Source: Megalonaias nervosa
Lineage: Eukaryota; Mollusca; Bivalvia; Unionida; Unionidae
Length of the DNA: 64,000 bases
NCBI GenBank assembly: GCA_016617855.1
Contig: JAECUM010003274.1
Location: forward strand, 1-64,000
Direction: 5' to 3'
In this document: in pieces, positions 9,426-19,044 of the stretch
How positions within the stretch are numbered: position 1 is the first letter of the stretch
Layout: the number at the start of each line of letters is the position of its first letter
Program-made: the position numbers and the translations under genes
Notes under the pieces: generated by a model
What the model saw: the letters and a program-made list of their open reading frames with translations, nothing else
Told to the model about the DNA's origin: nothing
Databases searched by the model: none

Positions 9426-9905
9426 TCATCTTTTTAACCCAAGCTTTAAGTTCTTCTCGTTGGGATATGGGGAAGGGAGCAACAAGGACTCTGCAATCTT
9501 AATAGGGATGGGAGCTACTGCCGATGTTTGAAAGACTTCTAGCGCCTCTTCTTCCTCACGCATCCGTGGGGCTGCGTCTGTCTTGGTCACAGAGGGTGGT
9601 GGTGGTGGTGGTAATGGAATTTTCTTCAGGGCCATAAAATCTTTCAGAGTCGGTGAAACTGTATCGTCTAAAGGTTTCTGGTGAAGGGGTTGAAGTCTTT
9701 GCAACAGTTGATCGTACCGTTGAGATTTTTTCTGTTTCTGACAAATCGCTGAGAGCCATCAATGATTGCAATTCGTGTTGTAACTGGGACATCTCGGTCA
9801 AATGAGGATTGGGATGTAAATGCGGGGTCCGTTGTTCTTGCTAACGATGGAATTCCATCCATTGTTTGTAAGGCATTAAAGCCAATTTTCGTCCTTCCGT
9901 CTGAT
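9426..9905 (-). pseudogene. Polinton protein of unknown role, Pro-rich, frameshifted
   Basis: The frame overlaps the end of the upstream gene. It starts with a segment containing KLALMPYKQWMEFH, continues with a helical part (QLQHELQSLMALSDL), and after a shift near 9690 ends in a Pro-rich and Glu-rich part. The KLAL/MPYKQW opening directly after the preceding conserved gene is an arrangement I associate with Polintons. Function unknown. It lies upstream of the integrase on the same strand. Confidence 0.45.
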
Positions 9906-10424
9906 TTCAATGGTCACGTCTGAGATCTTTTGATTCCAGAGGGCCCTTTTCTCTGCTTGACCCTTTTTATCTTGTACCCATTGGAAAACACCTCCAAGGA
10001 GTCCTCGCAGCATGGCTCCCGCTATTCCTTTGACAATAGGTCCTATCAGGGGTAATAATCCTCCGCATTGCACTAACATCTTTTTCTTGTGACGGATGGA
10101 TATTTTCTTTTGGACCATTTGGCGAAGAACATGTCGATGTTTGACTAAACATTCTTTCTGGTGTTTAGACAAAGATATCGTTCCTTTCAAGACATTCAGA
10201 CAACATTCGCTCACGGTATCGATGACGTCTTTGGAGGCGGTTTGAATGAGTTGTTTTCGCATTGGTAAAGGGGCGTTGGGCAGGACGGACAACATATCCC
10301 AATGTTTGGCTAAACGAGGAGGCAGTCCTTTCCTTTTGTTTCCATTTTTGGCAAGATAGTGGTGTGCACTTCTTTTAGGGGACGTCTTTTTTTGGATCAA
10401 GAGCAAAAATACACTGAAGTCCAT
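9876..10424 (-). CDS. Conserved Polinton virion-associated protein with Gly-rich hydrophobic segment
   Basis: An intact 182-residue frame. Residues 60-110 are basic and helical (KHQKECLVKHRHVLRQMV). Then comes VQCGGLLPLIGPIVKGI followed by MLRGLLGGVF, a small-residue hydrophobic segment able to insert into a membrane. I recognise the overall form (basic helical region then GGLLP... repeat) as a common Polinton protein, probably a minor virion component. Its first about 20 residues resemble the start of the Lys-rich frame at 10,492-10,727, with shared flanking DNA, suggesting a partial duplication. Confidence 0.55.
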   Translation of the reverse strand: MDFSVFLLLIQKKTSPKRSAHHYLAKNGNKRKGLPPRLAKHWDMLSVLPNAPLPMRKQLIQTASKDVIDTVSECCLNVLKGTISLSKHQKECLVKHRHVLRQMVQKKISIRHKKKMLVQCGGLLPLIGPIVKGIAGAMLRGLLGGVFQWVQDKKGQAEKRALWNQKISDVTIEIRRKDENWL

Positions 10425-10491
10425 CGCTTGACATGTGTCCTTTAATCTTATATTTTGTCTGGTGGTAATAGACTAGGAACACTTTTGAGAA

Positions 10492-10727
10492 TCAGTGGTA
10501 GCAAAATAGGCATAAAAATTGCTCCCCTTTGGTTGCTCTTTTTTCTTTGGACGACTGGATCTTTTCAGGGGTAGACGTCTTCGCCTGGTTAAGAGTTTTT
10601 GTTTTCGGATGACTGTCCTTTTCTTTTTCCTTTTCCTTTTTGGACAGGAGAACGACGATGATGGTGGGGTGCACTTCTTTTAGGGGACAGCTTTTGGCGT
10701 TCAGGAGCACAAAAACACTGATACCAT
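10492..10727 (-). pseudogene. Lys-rich low-complexity frame, duplicated gene start
   Basis: The minus-strand frame opens like the gene at 9876-10,424: both carry a GTGCACTTCTTTTAGGGGAC-type stretch and a similar start region. It then becomes Lys/Glu/Ser-rich (KKEKEKEKDSHPKTKT). An early stop precedes the longest frame. It may encode a basic DNA-binding protein or be a decayed duplicate. No family recognised. Confidence 0.35.
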
Positions 10728-10891
10728 CGTTTGCCTAGGTCTTTTTTATACTGGAATGCCTCGCCACTGATTGTCTTTACGTCGTATCAACTTCATGCAA
10801 TACGAAAGACAAAAATACATCAAAGCCAAATGATTAAGTACATCAATAAAATACAAACAAACAAATGTCACTGTACAACATGTTTGGAGTC
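10728..10891. other. Short spacer, nothing recognised
   Basis: AT-rich with CAAACAAACAAA words near 10855. No coding or regulatory signal that I can support. Confidence 0.4.
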
Positions 10892-11164
10892 CTAGGGACA
10901 TTTTGTCTTTTTCTTAGAGACTCTACACTTGGCACAGTCACACAGGAGTCTTCCCGGAATGTACCGATCGTACCGAGCCCACAACGAATCGGATGGCAAA
11001 CTAAATCCGAGAAAGCAAGTCATTAAGACACACACCACATGACGACCCAAATTCATTGGATACATTGCTCGTAAAACGAGTTGGTAATCCACCACAGCCT
11101 GAATACTGCCATTGACTTCCTTCCATGGAATCTGTTGTATCAAGAGTGATAAAGGTCGTGGCAT
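10892..11164 (-). CDS. Unknown small protein
   Basis: An intact 90-codon minus-strand frame follows the paralogue at 11,178 by 13 nt. It has a hydrophobic middle (RHVVCVLMTCFLGFSLP) that may span a membrane, and a Cys-containing basic tail (CDCAKCRVSKKK) with a CxCxxC pattern. No family recognised. Close packing with its neighbours supports a real gene. Confidence 0.4.
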   Translation of the reverse strand: MPRPLSLLIQQIPWKEVNGSIQAVVDYQLVLRAMYPMNLGRHVVCVLMTCFLGFSLPSDSLWARYDRYIPGRLLCDCAKCRVSKKKTKCP

Positions 11165-11177
11165 GGTAGCCAGTTTT

Positions 11178-11623
11178 TTATAATTCTTTTTGTCGGAGGT
11201 AATAAGTGTACTTTTTAAACAGAATCGGTTTTATTTCCGTACCGCACCAAAAATGTTTAGTTACTAACTCACACACCACACGTCGTACAGAAGTTTCCTT
11301 TTGAACTAAGATTTCTTGGTGTAAAAGAGTTTGGTAATCCTCTAACTCATCCGTTGGAATTCGGTGTACTATGATCACCTTGTAAATAGAATGAGTGGCA
11401 TCCAAAACGTTATGAATCTCACGTGATTTACCAATGTCTGACCAATGGAACGCTTTGAAATGAATCAGTCTCTTATACCATTCAGGTACCAGTGGTTCCA
11501 ACATCGGTAACGTAACGGATGCAATTGTTCTTTCCGTTGGATTTGTATTTTGACAAACTCTCGGTAGATGTGTTCTCTCAGCTGCAGCGGTTGATTCTGA
11601 ATGTACTCTTCTAAACTAGACAT
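11178..11623 (-). pseudogene. Unknown protein, tandem paralogue 1
   Basis: The start (ATG 11621-11623) opens MSSLEEYIQNQPLQLREHIY. After a shift near 11,480 the frame continues to 11,178 with the segment HFKAFHWSDIG. A nearly parallel copy lies at 11,616-12,080, with matching REHIYREFVKIQ/RERIYRELVKI, HWYLNGI/HWYLNAI, WSDI and Lys-Tyr-Thr-Tyr near the end. The function is unknown. The ATG of this copy overlaps the stop of the other (ATGTCTAG), an arrangement suggesting coupled translation or a simple tandem duplication. Confidence 0.5.
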
Positions 11624-12080
11624 TCACAGCAACGTCTTTCTTTTCTCGGAGGCAATAAGTGTACTTTCTGCACAGAGATGATCGTACTCCAGTGGCGAAT
11701 CTAAATTGTTTAGTCACTAACTTTCAGATCACACACCGTTCAGAAGTTTCCTCTTGAAATAAGTTTACATTGCGTAAAAGATTTTGGTAACCTTATAATT
11801 CTTCTTCTAATATTCGTTGCAGTAAGACTACCTTGTAGTAAGGAGAATTAGTAACGAACCATTCCTTCTCGCCCACGGCTAGTTGATCAATATCTGACCA
11901 CTGGAACACCTTCATCAGAATCAGTCCTCTTATAGCATTCAGGTACCAGTGGTTTACACATCGGTGACGTAACGGATTCAACTGTTCTTTGCGTTGGACT
12001 TATATTTTGACAAGCTCTCGGTAAATGCGTTCTCTCAACTACACAGGCAAACCACTAATGTTCTCTTGTAAAGTATCCAT
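11616..12080 (-). pseudogene. Unknown protein, tandem paralogue 2, two nonsense codons
   Basis: It begins MDTLQENISGLPV, is stopped once, and again after RERIYRELVKI. It continues through HWYLNAIRGLILMKVFQWSDID to a further broken C-terminal part ending at TAG 11616-11618. It is the less intact copy of the pair. Its start lies about 8 nt after the stop of the BIR gene, so the three genes are tightly packed on one strand. Confidence 0.45.
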
Positions 12081-12087
12081 CCAGAGA

Positions 12088-12520
12088 TTAATGGGGTCTC
12101 ACTAAATGTAGGTAGTGACAGTGCTGGAGACCATCGAGCATGTTCCAGGTAAGCGCAATCTTTCTGCTCCCACTCGTGAAGTGACACAGCGCAACTGAAG
12201 CACTTAACTTTATCACCTTCGCCCAAGTAGAAAAATCCGGCTCTGGCTAATTCTTGGGGGGTAGGTCCTCCCAGATATTTAGGCCACTTTCCTTGGAAGG
12301 TTTGGAATCGACTTTCAAAGTCACAATATTCTAGCAAACGCACAGGGAACGAATATTCAACTTTCACCGGTTCATTTCGATGAGGGTACGGAAACCCGCA
12401 GTAGTTTGCTCAGGCATGGATGATATCCGTAGGGTGGTAGTCGCATGGTTTCACGTGGTTGATGACATAGACAATGAAAACCAGTAAAGTGAATGGTGTT
12501 GTCTGTTTGAAAGAATTCAT
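12088..12520 (-). pseudogene. BIR-domain (IAP-like) protein 1, N-terminal hydrophobic segment
   Basis: From the ATG at 12518-12520 the product opens with a hydrophobic stretch (FTLLVFIVYVI) resembling a signal peptide or anchor, unusual for an IAP. After an in-frame TGA near 12,410 comes a BIR domain with RFQTFQGKWPKYL, ELARAGFFYLGEGDKVKCF, CxxC, W, and HARW. The last zinc-ligand Cys is in another frame, giving CHYLHL and a stop at 12,088. BIR proteins bind caspases or other IBM-bearing partners; here it could block apoptosis during element replication. There is no RING in the window-encoded part. Confidence 0.65.
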
Positions 12521-12680
12521 TTTTCTCGCATCTTATTGGTAGTTACAATGAACTATCGGTCTTGGACGTTGTCCCTTTTTACACCAGTCGTAATGAAGTT
12601 TCGAGCTCGTCCATCTTTCATTTTTTATGCCTAGTTTTGGAAGTCTTCCTTTTTTTGTTCCTGGACAACGGTGCTACCTT
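12521..12680. other. Spacer between two BIR genes
   Basis: No coding signal. It separates two minus-strand BIR genes. Confidence 0.35.
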
Positions 12681-13058
12681 CTATAAGGTACCGTCATACC
12701 TGTACCGTAATGTGATGAGTGGAAAGGCCATAGAAAGGTAAGGACAGTGCGGAGATCATCGAGTTTGTTCCAGAATAGCTGAATCTTTATAGATACATCG
12801 ATCCATATTCAACCTCAGACCACAACTGAAACACTGTACTTTCTATCCCAATCCAGTCTCAGGTTCCAAGTAGACAAATTCTGTTCTAGGTACAACATTC
12901 GCAGTAGGTAATCCTTCCCTAGCAGCAGGCCATTTTTCAAACGTTTCCAATTGACTGGCACAATGACAATAGTCAGGCAAGAAGACAGGAAAATGGTATG
13001 GTTTGAACTTGGAGTTCTCAGTAGGTCTCTCACTCAATTCTTGCTGTGTCGATGTCAT
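12681..13058 (-). pseudogene. BIR-domain (IAP-like) protein 2, degenerate
   Basis: The frame starts close to the polymerase stop (6 nt) and reads a divergent BIR repeat: SQLETFEKWPA, then VVPRTEFVYL, KVQCFSCGLRL with a CxxC, and a late SPHCPYL with the last ligand region. Stops fall before KVQCF and after EQTR. It is more divergent from a standard BIR than the first copy, which suggests an older duplicate or relaxed constraint. Its position between polymerase and BIR 1 indicates tandem duplication. Confidence 0.5.
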
Positions 13059-13063
13059 CCTTC

Positions 13064-16000
13064 TTATTGGTGGCTATCGTCTTGTACCCATTCTTTTGTA
13101 CTAGCGTGTCCGAACGGTAAAGTGAAGTGTTTGGGAAGCCACGGTCGTTTCTGGTACACGATTTGATAGACTTTTTCCAAAGGCCGACTGATGATTTGGT
13201 GTATGGCTAAACGTACAATCTTGTGAGGTTGGTAGGTGGTCACTTTAAAATCTGGATCCTCTCCAGATTGCAAGGCTTCTTTCAATATCCCAAAGTTCAC
13301 CACTTGACTGGTGCGATAACTGAGAGTAAATCCTTTCACTTTACACTCTGTTTGCATTTATCCTTGTTGGTCCCGGTATTCGTTACCGTAATTTTTGGGA
13401 CCGCCACTAGCAAAACTTAGAATCTTGTCGTTGGGGTGATCGTCCGTCCAGGCTCCTAAACTGTCTCCTTCGATGACAGGGTGACATTTACCCAGACGAT
13501 CGATGTAGATTCAACTGTCCGTGTCGAAATACAGCACACGATCTCCTAACAGTTCTAAAGCTTCGCACAATCTTAAGCGAGCATGGACTGTCACGTAGGC
13601 CGCAATGATGACATTTCCAAATTCTTCGTCTTCTACAAAGTCCAGTTCTTTTTCGTAATTGACCAGGGTCAAGTCTTCACGAATGACGTCCACCTGTTTC
13701 ATGTATTTGGTTTTGTCGTAAATCATCTGGAAGTAGCGGGAAGGATCGGATAAATACTCCGTCTTGGGTAAACACGGTCGTTGTGCCATTATTCCCCACA
13801 AGCAATTTAACATCACTTTAGCAAACGCTCGCCTTCCTTCGTTTTTCTCCACGTGGTCTAAAGTGATGACTTCCTGCTCCCAATATTGCTCTTTGAATTT
13901 CATTTCGTCTTCGGGAATGTGGCACCAGGAAGGATAGCCGATGCCTTCTTGTTTCAGTTTGAAAATGGCATCCACGGAGTCTGCAAAAAGGCCTTTCTGA
14001 GTCTCGTCACTCTTGTGGTACTCTTCTGTCTTGGGAAAGTGGTAAATTTCTTACGCTTCTAACAGTTGGTATCCCAGGTCGAGTGCTTTAAACAATTCCA
14101 CGCTGACCCACGATCCAGTCAAGGCGCGTTCGTCCTCGTTGTGCTGACAAGGTTGGTCTTGGTCGCACGTTTCAGCAGAAGTACGACACAAAAGAAACAT
14201 CAGTTTTTCTTCGCAATGGTGAGGTAAAACGGGATGGAACAAGTCCGTGGGAGACAAGACTTTACATTTAATCAATCCTTCGTATTGTCGAATGTTGTCC
14301 AGGTCGATGTGTTCAGTCAGCAAGTGCGGGTCCCCTGCGGGAAAGTGACGATATTTGCACACGTAAAGATACAGCAAACACACGTACAAGTATTTTATTT
14401 CTTCTCCTTTCTCATCATCGGCGTGGTACAGCATACAGGTGGCATTCGTCCGTCCTCCGTACAAACTGTCCCGTGGGTTCAGAGGGTCCACCAGCTTGTA
14501 ACTTTCCACGATGCGTTTAAACTCGGGATCGGTTTTCAAACGGTGATCGTACTCGTGTTCCCATATTTCCACCACTTGGTATCGTTGATGTTCTAACTTA
14601 AAGCACCGCTGACAAGTGGACTGGTACAAGTCTTCCTTGGTACGTTGTAAAAACTTATTTTTAGTGCCACGTTGAGGGTAGCAGATGGGACATCCGTGAA
14701 ATAAACAACCGTTAAACTCGCACACGATCATAGGGTTTTCTAAGTCCCATCCATCCACCGAATACTTTCCAATGGTCTTTTCGCCTCCTCCATTGCGGAC
14801 GTGTTGGATCCAGTTGTCTTCCTTGTCGCACAAGTAATGTAACCAGCATAGGGCTTTGACCAAGTATTGACTTTTGACAAAGTTTGTCGTTCGAGGACTT
14901 ATGACAGCCAGGGTTGGCGGTACACTAAGGAACACGCTTTGGCAATGGTGCAGGCTTTTTTCAAAGGATCGATCCCTCCGTGCTCCATGAACAGTTCTAG
15001 AATTTTCCACAGCAACGCCGTGAAATGTCCACGTCGGATCGACAATACTTTAACATTTCTTCCTGAAAGTCGAAGGGGTCCGAAGCGTGAGTGTGGTACC
15101 AAGCGTAGAAAGCTTCTCGATGTTTGGTGCACATGTTGTCGGGGTCGTAGCGGTGAGCATCGGGCAAATAGGGTAGAACGGCGTGTTGATTGACTTTGGT
15201 ATTGAAAAAGTGAGGAAAATAACCTTTGGCCATTTCTGTCATTCCAAACGTTTTAGGTATTCGGCTCAAAGGCAAGGCCAAGTAACTCATCGAATCTTTA
15301 AAGTGCACTTGTCCCACTTGCATGGAAATGATTTTGGCTCCATTCAATGTCACTTTAGGACGTTCGGTGCTATGTTCCATATAGTATTTGGGAAGAAATT
15401 GCCCATCGTATCCCTAGAAATTGTGAGCCATCACCGTGGCATGGCAATGGCAATCTCCGTACCGTTCGATGTCATCTTGGCTCTACGTCTCTTCGATGAG
15501 GTCTAAGATCGAATGGGCGAAATCGGTTAGCGTGTTAGGTCCTCGAAAGATGATTTCACCTCCTCCAGGAATCTTGCAACACTGCGGGCAATGACTAAAG
15601 ATAGGTTCTTGGATGCACTTCTCGTACGCTCTATGAACCACGCAGAAATTAGGAATGTGAATGCCGGTCTCTTGCATGCATTCGAAATCGGAAAATATGA
15701 AATTGCCTTTCTTCTGGCCATCTTCCTAATGTTTGAATGTAACATTCGTGTTACAAGTCCACGATTTGGTGACAAATGTGACATCGTTTCTTTCCTCGAC
15801 ATACGTGTACCTTGGGACTATTGGTACGTATGACTTGTCTACAAGAAGAGCACAATCTCAGGTGTTGACAAGCACTTTTCCGATCTGAACATTGCGTCTT
15901 CAAATGTTGTTGGTAACAAGCTGGGCTGACAGATGTGCGCTGAGAAGCTGAGCAATGCACCCGTTGTTGTCCTTCGTCAAGGCAGGATTTAGAGGCCAAA

Positions 16001-16948
16001 CATCCTGAGCATTTCCATCCACAATGTTTGTGTTGCTCTCGATTTTATAGCCATAGTCACATTTCGCACAGTAATAACCGTATCCCAGGAATCCGGTGAT
16101 ACTAGTAATGGCATCGAAATGTTCATCATGATGATAGACGTGACTGTATTTTCCGACTTTGAAACTTTTGCTTCGAAACTACAGAGGTCCGCACGCTTCT
16201 TAAGGGTGTCCTTTCAAGGTGTAGCGTGGAGCCAGGACGTCTTGCAATTTTTGCATTTCAGAATTGCCACAGGGTGTGTCTTTAGATAGGCCAGCTTGCT
16301 GTAACAGGAGTTCTGCTTCTCTTTGTTGTTTTGCTCGGTTGGAGTTTTGAATAGTTTGCCAGACTCTTTTCCATTCTGTCGTGTTGTTCCAGTCGGCATA
16401 CATTCGTCCCACCACGATAGCCCTGGCTAAACAGATCTTGTCTTGAGGGTTGTTAATTCGGACGAGGCTCTTTTTGGTGCTGGGAAGGTCGTCCACCAAT
16501 AAAACCTTTTGCGTCCGGTCCCTTGGAGAAGAGAAGCGTGGGCCATGTACAATGTCGCTTTTCCATCGGTGATGTGAAACTTGTCGTTAGATTGCTGCAC
16601 GTGTTGAATCTTGTCCATGACTTTGGAAGGTGTCAGTTCTGATGGCCTGCTAAACTCGACCCAAACGGAGGACTTCAGACTGTCGTGATAAATGGAAAGT
16701 CTCAAGCGATCGTCTTCTTTGGCTTCACACTGTCGTTTCAGTGCGGTTAACAAAGAATCCCACACATCGGTGATTAACTCTTCTGCATTCTCCAGCGGTA
16801 CGTCGGACTTGAAATCTTAAAATTTCGCCGTGTACGTGTAGGCTGTGGTTCTAAATGTTCTAGAAGAGCGTTTATCCGTCTCTCGAATGTGGTTTTTATG
16901 ATGGACTTTGACGAAGACTCTCTGGATCTGAATTCTGGCTCACTCATG
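13064..16948 (-). pseudogene. Protein-primed-type family B DNA polymerase
   Basis: This is the replicative polymerase of the element, about 1,250 codons from ATG 16946-16948. In order it shows an N-terminal region with DNKICLARAI-like motifs (16.4-16.5 kb, RINNPQDKICLARAIVVG); a Cys/His-rich part at 15.76-16.0 kb; the exonuclease domain at 15.0-15.4 kb (IISMQVGQVHFKDS, DFQEEMLKYCRSDVDI); motif A near 14,360-14,395; motif B (KVMLNCLWGIMAQR) near 13,830; motif C YFDTDS at about 13,511; and a C-terminal thumb (GFTLSYRTSQVVNFG). The copy is broken by several frame changes and by a stop directly after DTDS. In motif A the codons where the catalytic Asp and the Pro should lie encode Tyr and Leu, so it is not a working polymerase as read. 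Confidence 0.85.
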
Positions 16949-17212
16949 TCATCTTCGAAATCGCTTGCATGAATTTGAGCAAGACTTCAGCTACTGTGCG
17001 AGGCGATTGGTCACATTTCTGCCTGTTACTTTCTTCTCCTTTCCCCACAAAATGATGCGATCATTTCATCTTGAGTGCAAAAAGTCAAATGACTACATTT
17101 GAAACGCCATGGTCCCCTATATATCAATGTCAGGCCAGTGTCTTTCCCTGTACAGAAGGCCGGTGTCTTCCCTCCAAGTATTCATTTCACTCTTAATCCG
17201 ACCGGAAAGATG
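16949..17212. other. Divergent promoter region
   Basis: This region separates the minus-strand polymerase from the plus-strand zinc-knuckle gene. TATATATC lies near 17,120. It probably holds both promoters; no other element is evident. Confidence 0.4.
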
Positions 17213-17760
17213 GAAGTGCCAACACAGATCGAACTTCTGATCAGAGCTTTGCGAGGTGTCATACGAAGGTTTTCTTCAGAGAAGCCGACGGACTACTCCC
17301 CTCCTTTCGAGATAAAAGTGAAGATACTTGCTATATCTGTCAGAAGAAAAGGCATTGGTCTTCAGTGTGTTTAAACCGTCAAAAAAGCAAGACAGGTGTC
17401 AAAAGAGACGAAAGTCAAGATACCTGTTATCACTGTCAAGAGAAAGGACATTGGTCTTCAGACTGCCCTAAGAAACAACAGGAGCAGGAGGCATAGTGGG
17501 ATTCCGAACAGGAATAGGAAGAGGTAACGTCCAAAAAGGAAGAACCCAGACACATCAAGAAAGAAAAGAAAAGAAGACGAGAAGAAAGTGAGGAAGAAGA
17601 GGAGGATAAACCTGTGACAGTGAAGAAATTCAGAAGAAAAAAAAGAAGAGTGAACAAAAACAAAGCAGAAGCTAATGAACGTTTTAAAGTGTTGTGTTGT
17701 GAATTTGATTGTACATTTGTATCAGAATATACCAGAAGGAAAAACGTAAGTGTATCTTAG
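17213..17760 (+). pseudogene. Two-zinc-knuckle (CCHC) nucleic-acid-binding protein
   Basis: From ATG 17213, about 36 residues read in one frame (MEVPTQIELLIRALRGVIRR). After a small shift near 17,325 the product has two CCHC zinc knuckles: CYICQKKRHWSSVC (with an Arg in place of the usual Gly) and CYHCQEKGHWSSDC. A stop near 17,495 and another shift are followed by a long Glu/Lys-rich tail and a Cys-containing basic end. Total about 180 residues. CCHC knuckles bind single-stranded nucleic acid. It is transcribed divergently from the polymerase, which suggests a role in replication or early expression. Confidence 0.6.
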
Positions 17761-17897
17761 TTTTGAATTTTAGAATAAGGACCTACACTCACGCACTCAC
17801 ACGTCCATCACAGCAAAAAAAAAAAAAAAAAAAAAGGGATTTTGAGTTTTAATTGATTTTGGAAAATATTGAGTAGTCTGTTTCGAGAGAAGTGGGT
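17761..17897. other. Convergent 3' spacer with A tract
   Basis: It contains an A run at about 17,815-17,835 and lies between the end of the plus-strand zinc-knuckle gene and the stem-loop ending the minus-strand gene. No poly(A) signal AATAAA is evident for the plus-strand gene. Confidence 0.4.
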
Positions 17898-17913
17898 TGT
17901 CCTGAAAAGGACC
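17898..17913 (-). terminator. Histone-type 3' stem-loop
   Basis: On the minus strand this reads GGTCCTTTTCAGGACA: five stem pairs plus a mismatched base pair at the foot, loop TTTC. It is preceded by CACCCAAC and followed by ACCCA, close to the flanks of histone stem-loops. It starts within about 31 nt of a minus-strand stop. A weak purine-rich GAAACAGAC follows about 20 nt downstream. Confidence 0.65.
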
Positions 17914-17944
17914 GTTGGGTGTTTGGTTTTTTAAGACAACAAAC

Positions 17945-18553
17945 TCAGGAACGGGAAGTGATGAACTTTAACTGCCTTATCCCTTTGCCACGGCCAAGGC
18001 CTACTTCAAGAGCTGCTACTGTCGATGATTTGGTGGAAATCACTGGGAATCTCAGGCGTAGTAGGTGTGTGAACAGTGTTGGGCTGTTTGGCTCGGGAAG
18101 GTCTTTCTTCTTTTGGGTCGTAATAAAGTCTGATACATTTGTTTCAGACTTCTTAACTCTGTCAAAATGTCTAAGGGTACCGTCACCGTTTGACTTTTGC
18201 CGTCCTCCTTTTCTCCAAGACCTTGTTTCTTCTCTGCTTCTTCTTCTTTATGTCATTTTCTTCTTCTTCCCTCTTCTTCTTCTCGCTGTTGCTGTTGAAG
18301 GAGATAAGCTTGTTTTGCTTCTTTCTGCTGTTGCAAAAATTTCTCCTATTCTTCTTTCTGTCTCTTTAAAATTCTCGACGTGTAGTAAGGAAGGAAAATC
18401 TTGTGAAGAAGAGAGAAAATCCACTTAATCCCAATTAAAATCGATCCCTTCTGGAAGTAGGATCGTGTTTCCTTTGGTAGCCGCTGCTATGCCATCACTT
18501 CTCGTCTCTACGGCCGGTGCACCCCAATTCATCATCTTCGTAGTTTCCGTCAT
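17945..18553 (-). pseudogene. Gln/Glu/Arg-rich coiled-coil protein of unknown function
   Basis: It starts at ATG 18551-18553 (MTETTKMMNWGAPAVETRSD) and is broken by a stop after about 42 codons. The sequence then reads a Lys/Gln/Glu-rich coil in one frame (LLQQQQREEEEGRRRK), and a mixed basic part in another (KSNGDGTLRHFDRVKKSETN). The stop used is TGA at about 17,945-17,947. No family recognised. Composition resembles the Gln-rich gene at 746-1132, and both end in a histone-type stem-loop. It is divergent from the plus-strand gene at 18,780. Confidence 0.4.
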
Positions 18554-18779
18554 GTTCTAACTCTGTCGCATTGATTCAATGGGCACAGATGCTAGCGCAC
18601 CTAGATAGGAATGTGACGTCACACGCAGCTCTCTTTGGACTCAAAGACAGACTCCGTACTGTGACTGAATTTTGTAACGCGTGTCAGGATTGGTAAAAGA
18701 ATTCAATCCGTTGCGATCCGGTCTTCCATTATAACTAACCGCGGTTCACCTCATTCCTTTCACCTGTTCTTGGCACAAG
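18554..18779. promoter_or_regulatory. Divergent promoter with a full CRE palindrome
   Basis: This lies between two divergent genes that each end in a histone-type stem-loop. TGACGTCA (CREB/ATF site) is at 18,614-18,621. The same palindrome recurs at 1446-1453 and 19,343-19,350 within the flanks of this element. A palindrome AACCGCGGTT is at about 18,738. The factor assignment is inference. Confidence 0.45.
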
Positions 18780-19013
18780 ATGTGGACTAACATTGAATCG
18801 TTTACCCTCCTTTCATCGATGCTGTTCAGCCCGGACTATCCCATTTATGTCAAATCATCATGGGCTATCGCCCAGATGACTGATGCAACCCGTTGGAAAA
18901 GAAAGATCTATGTGGAGAGACAAGGCTGTCTGAAGAGAGTCTTAATCTACTGTCCAGAAGTCAGACGAAGTTTGAGGAAGACAAGAAGATCCGTGAGATG
19001 CCCTCTATGTTAA
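18780..19013 (+). CDS. Small basic protein ending in a histone-type stem-loop
   Basis: An intact 77-codon frame. Residues 1-35 are mixed hydrophobic; residues 40-77 are Arg/Lys-rich with Cys (CLKRVLIYCPEVRRSLRKTRRSVRCPLC). I recognise no domain; it is not a histone by sequence. The plus-strand stem-loop starts 31 nt after the stop, the usual distance in histone mRNAs. This frame has no errors, unlike most in the element. Confidence 0.5.
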   Translation: MWTNIESFTLLSSMLFSPDYPIYVKSSWAIAQMTDATRWKRKIYVERQGCLKRVLIYCPEVRRSLRKTRRSVRCPLC

Positions 19014-19044
19014 ATGAGTAGTGTTAACAAAAAAAAAATCCAAA

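Noticed and set aside
10565..10580. CTTTTCAGGGG resembling a stem-loop
   Set aside because: The partner arm does not pair and the site is in the Lys-rich frame, not after a stop.
17815..17835. A tract as evidence of a retroposed transcript
   Set aside because: No target duplication or processed gene structure around it.
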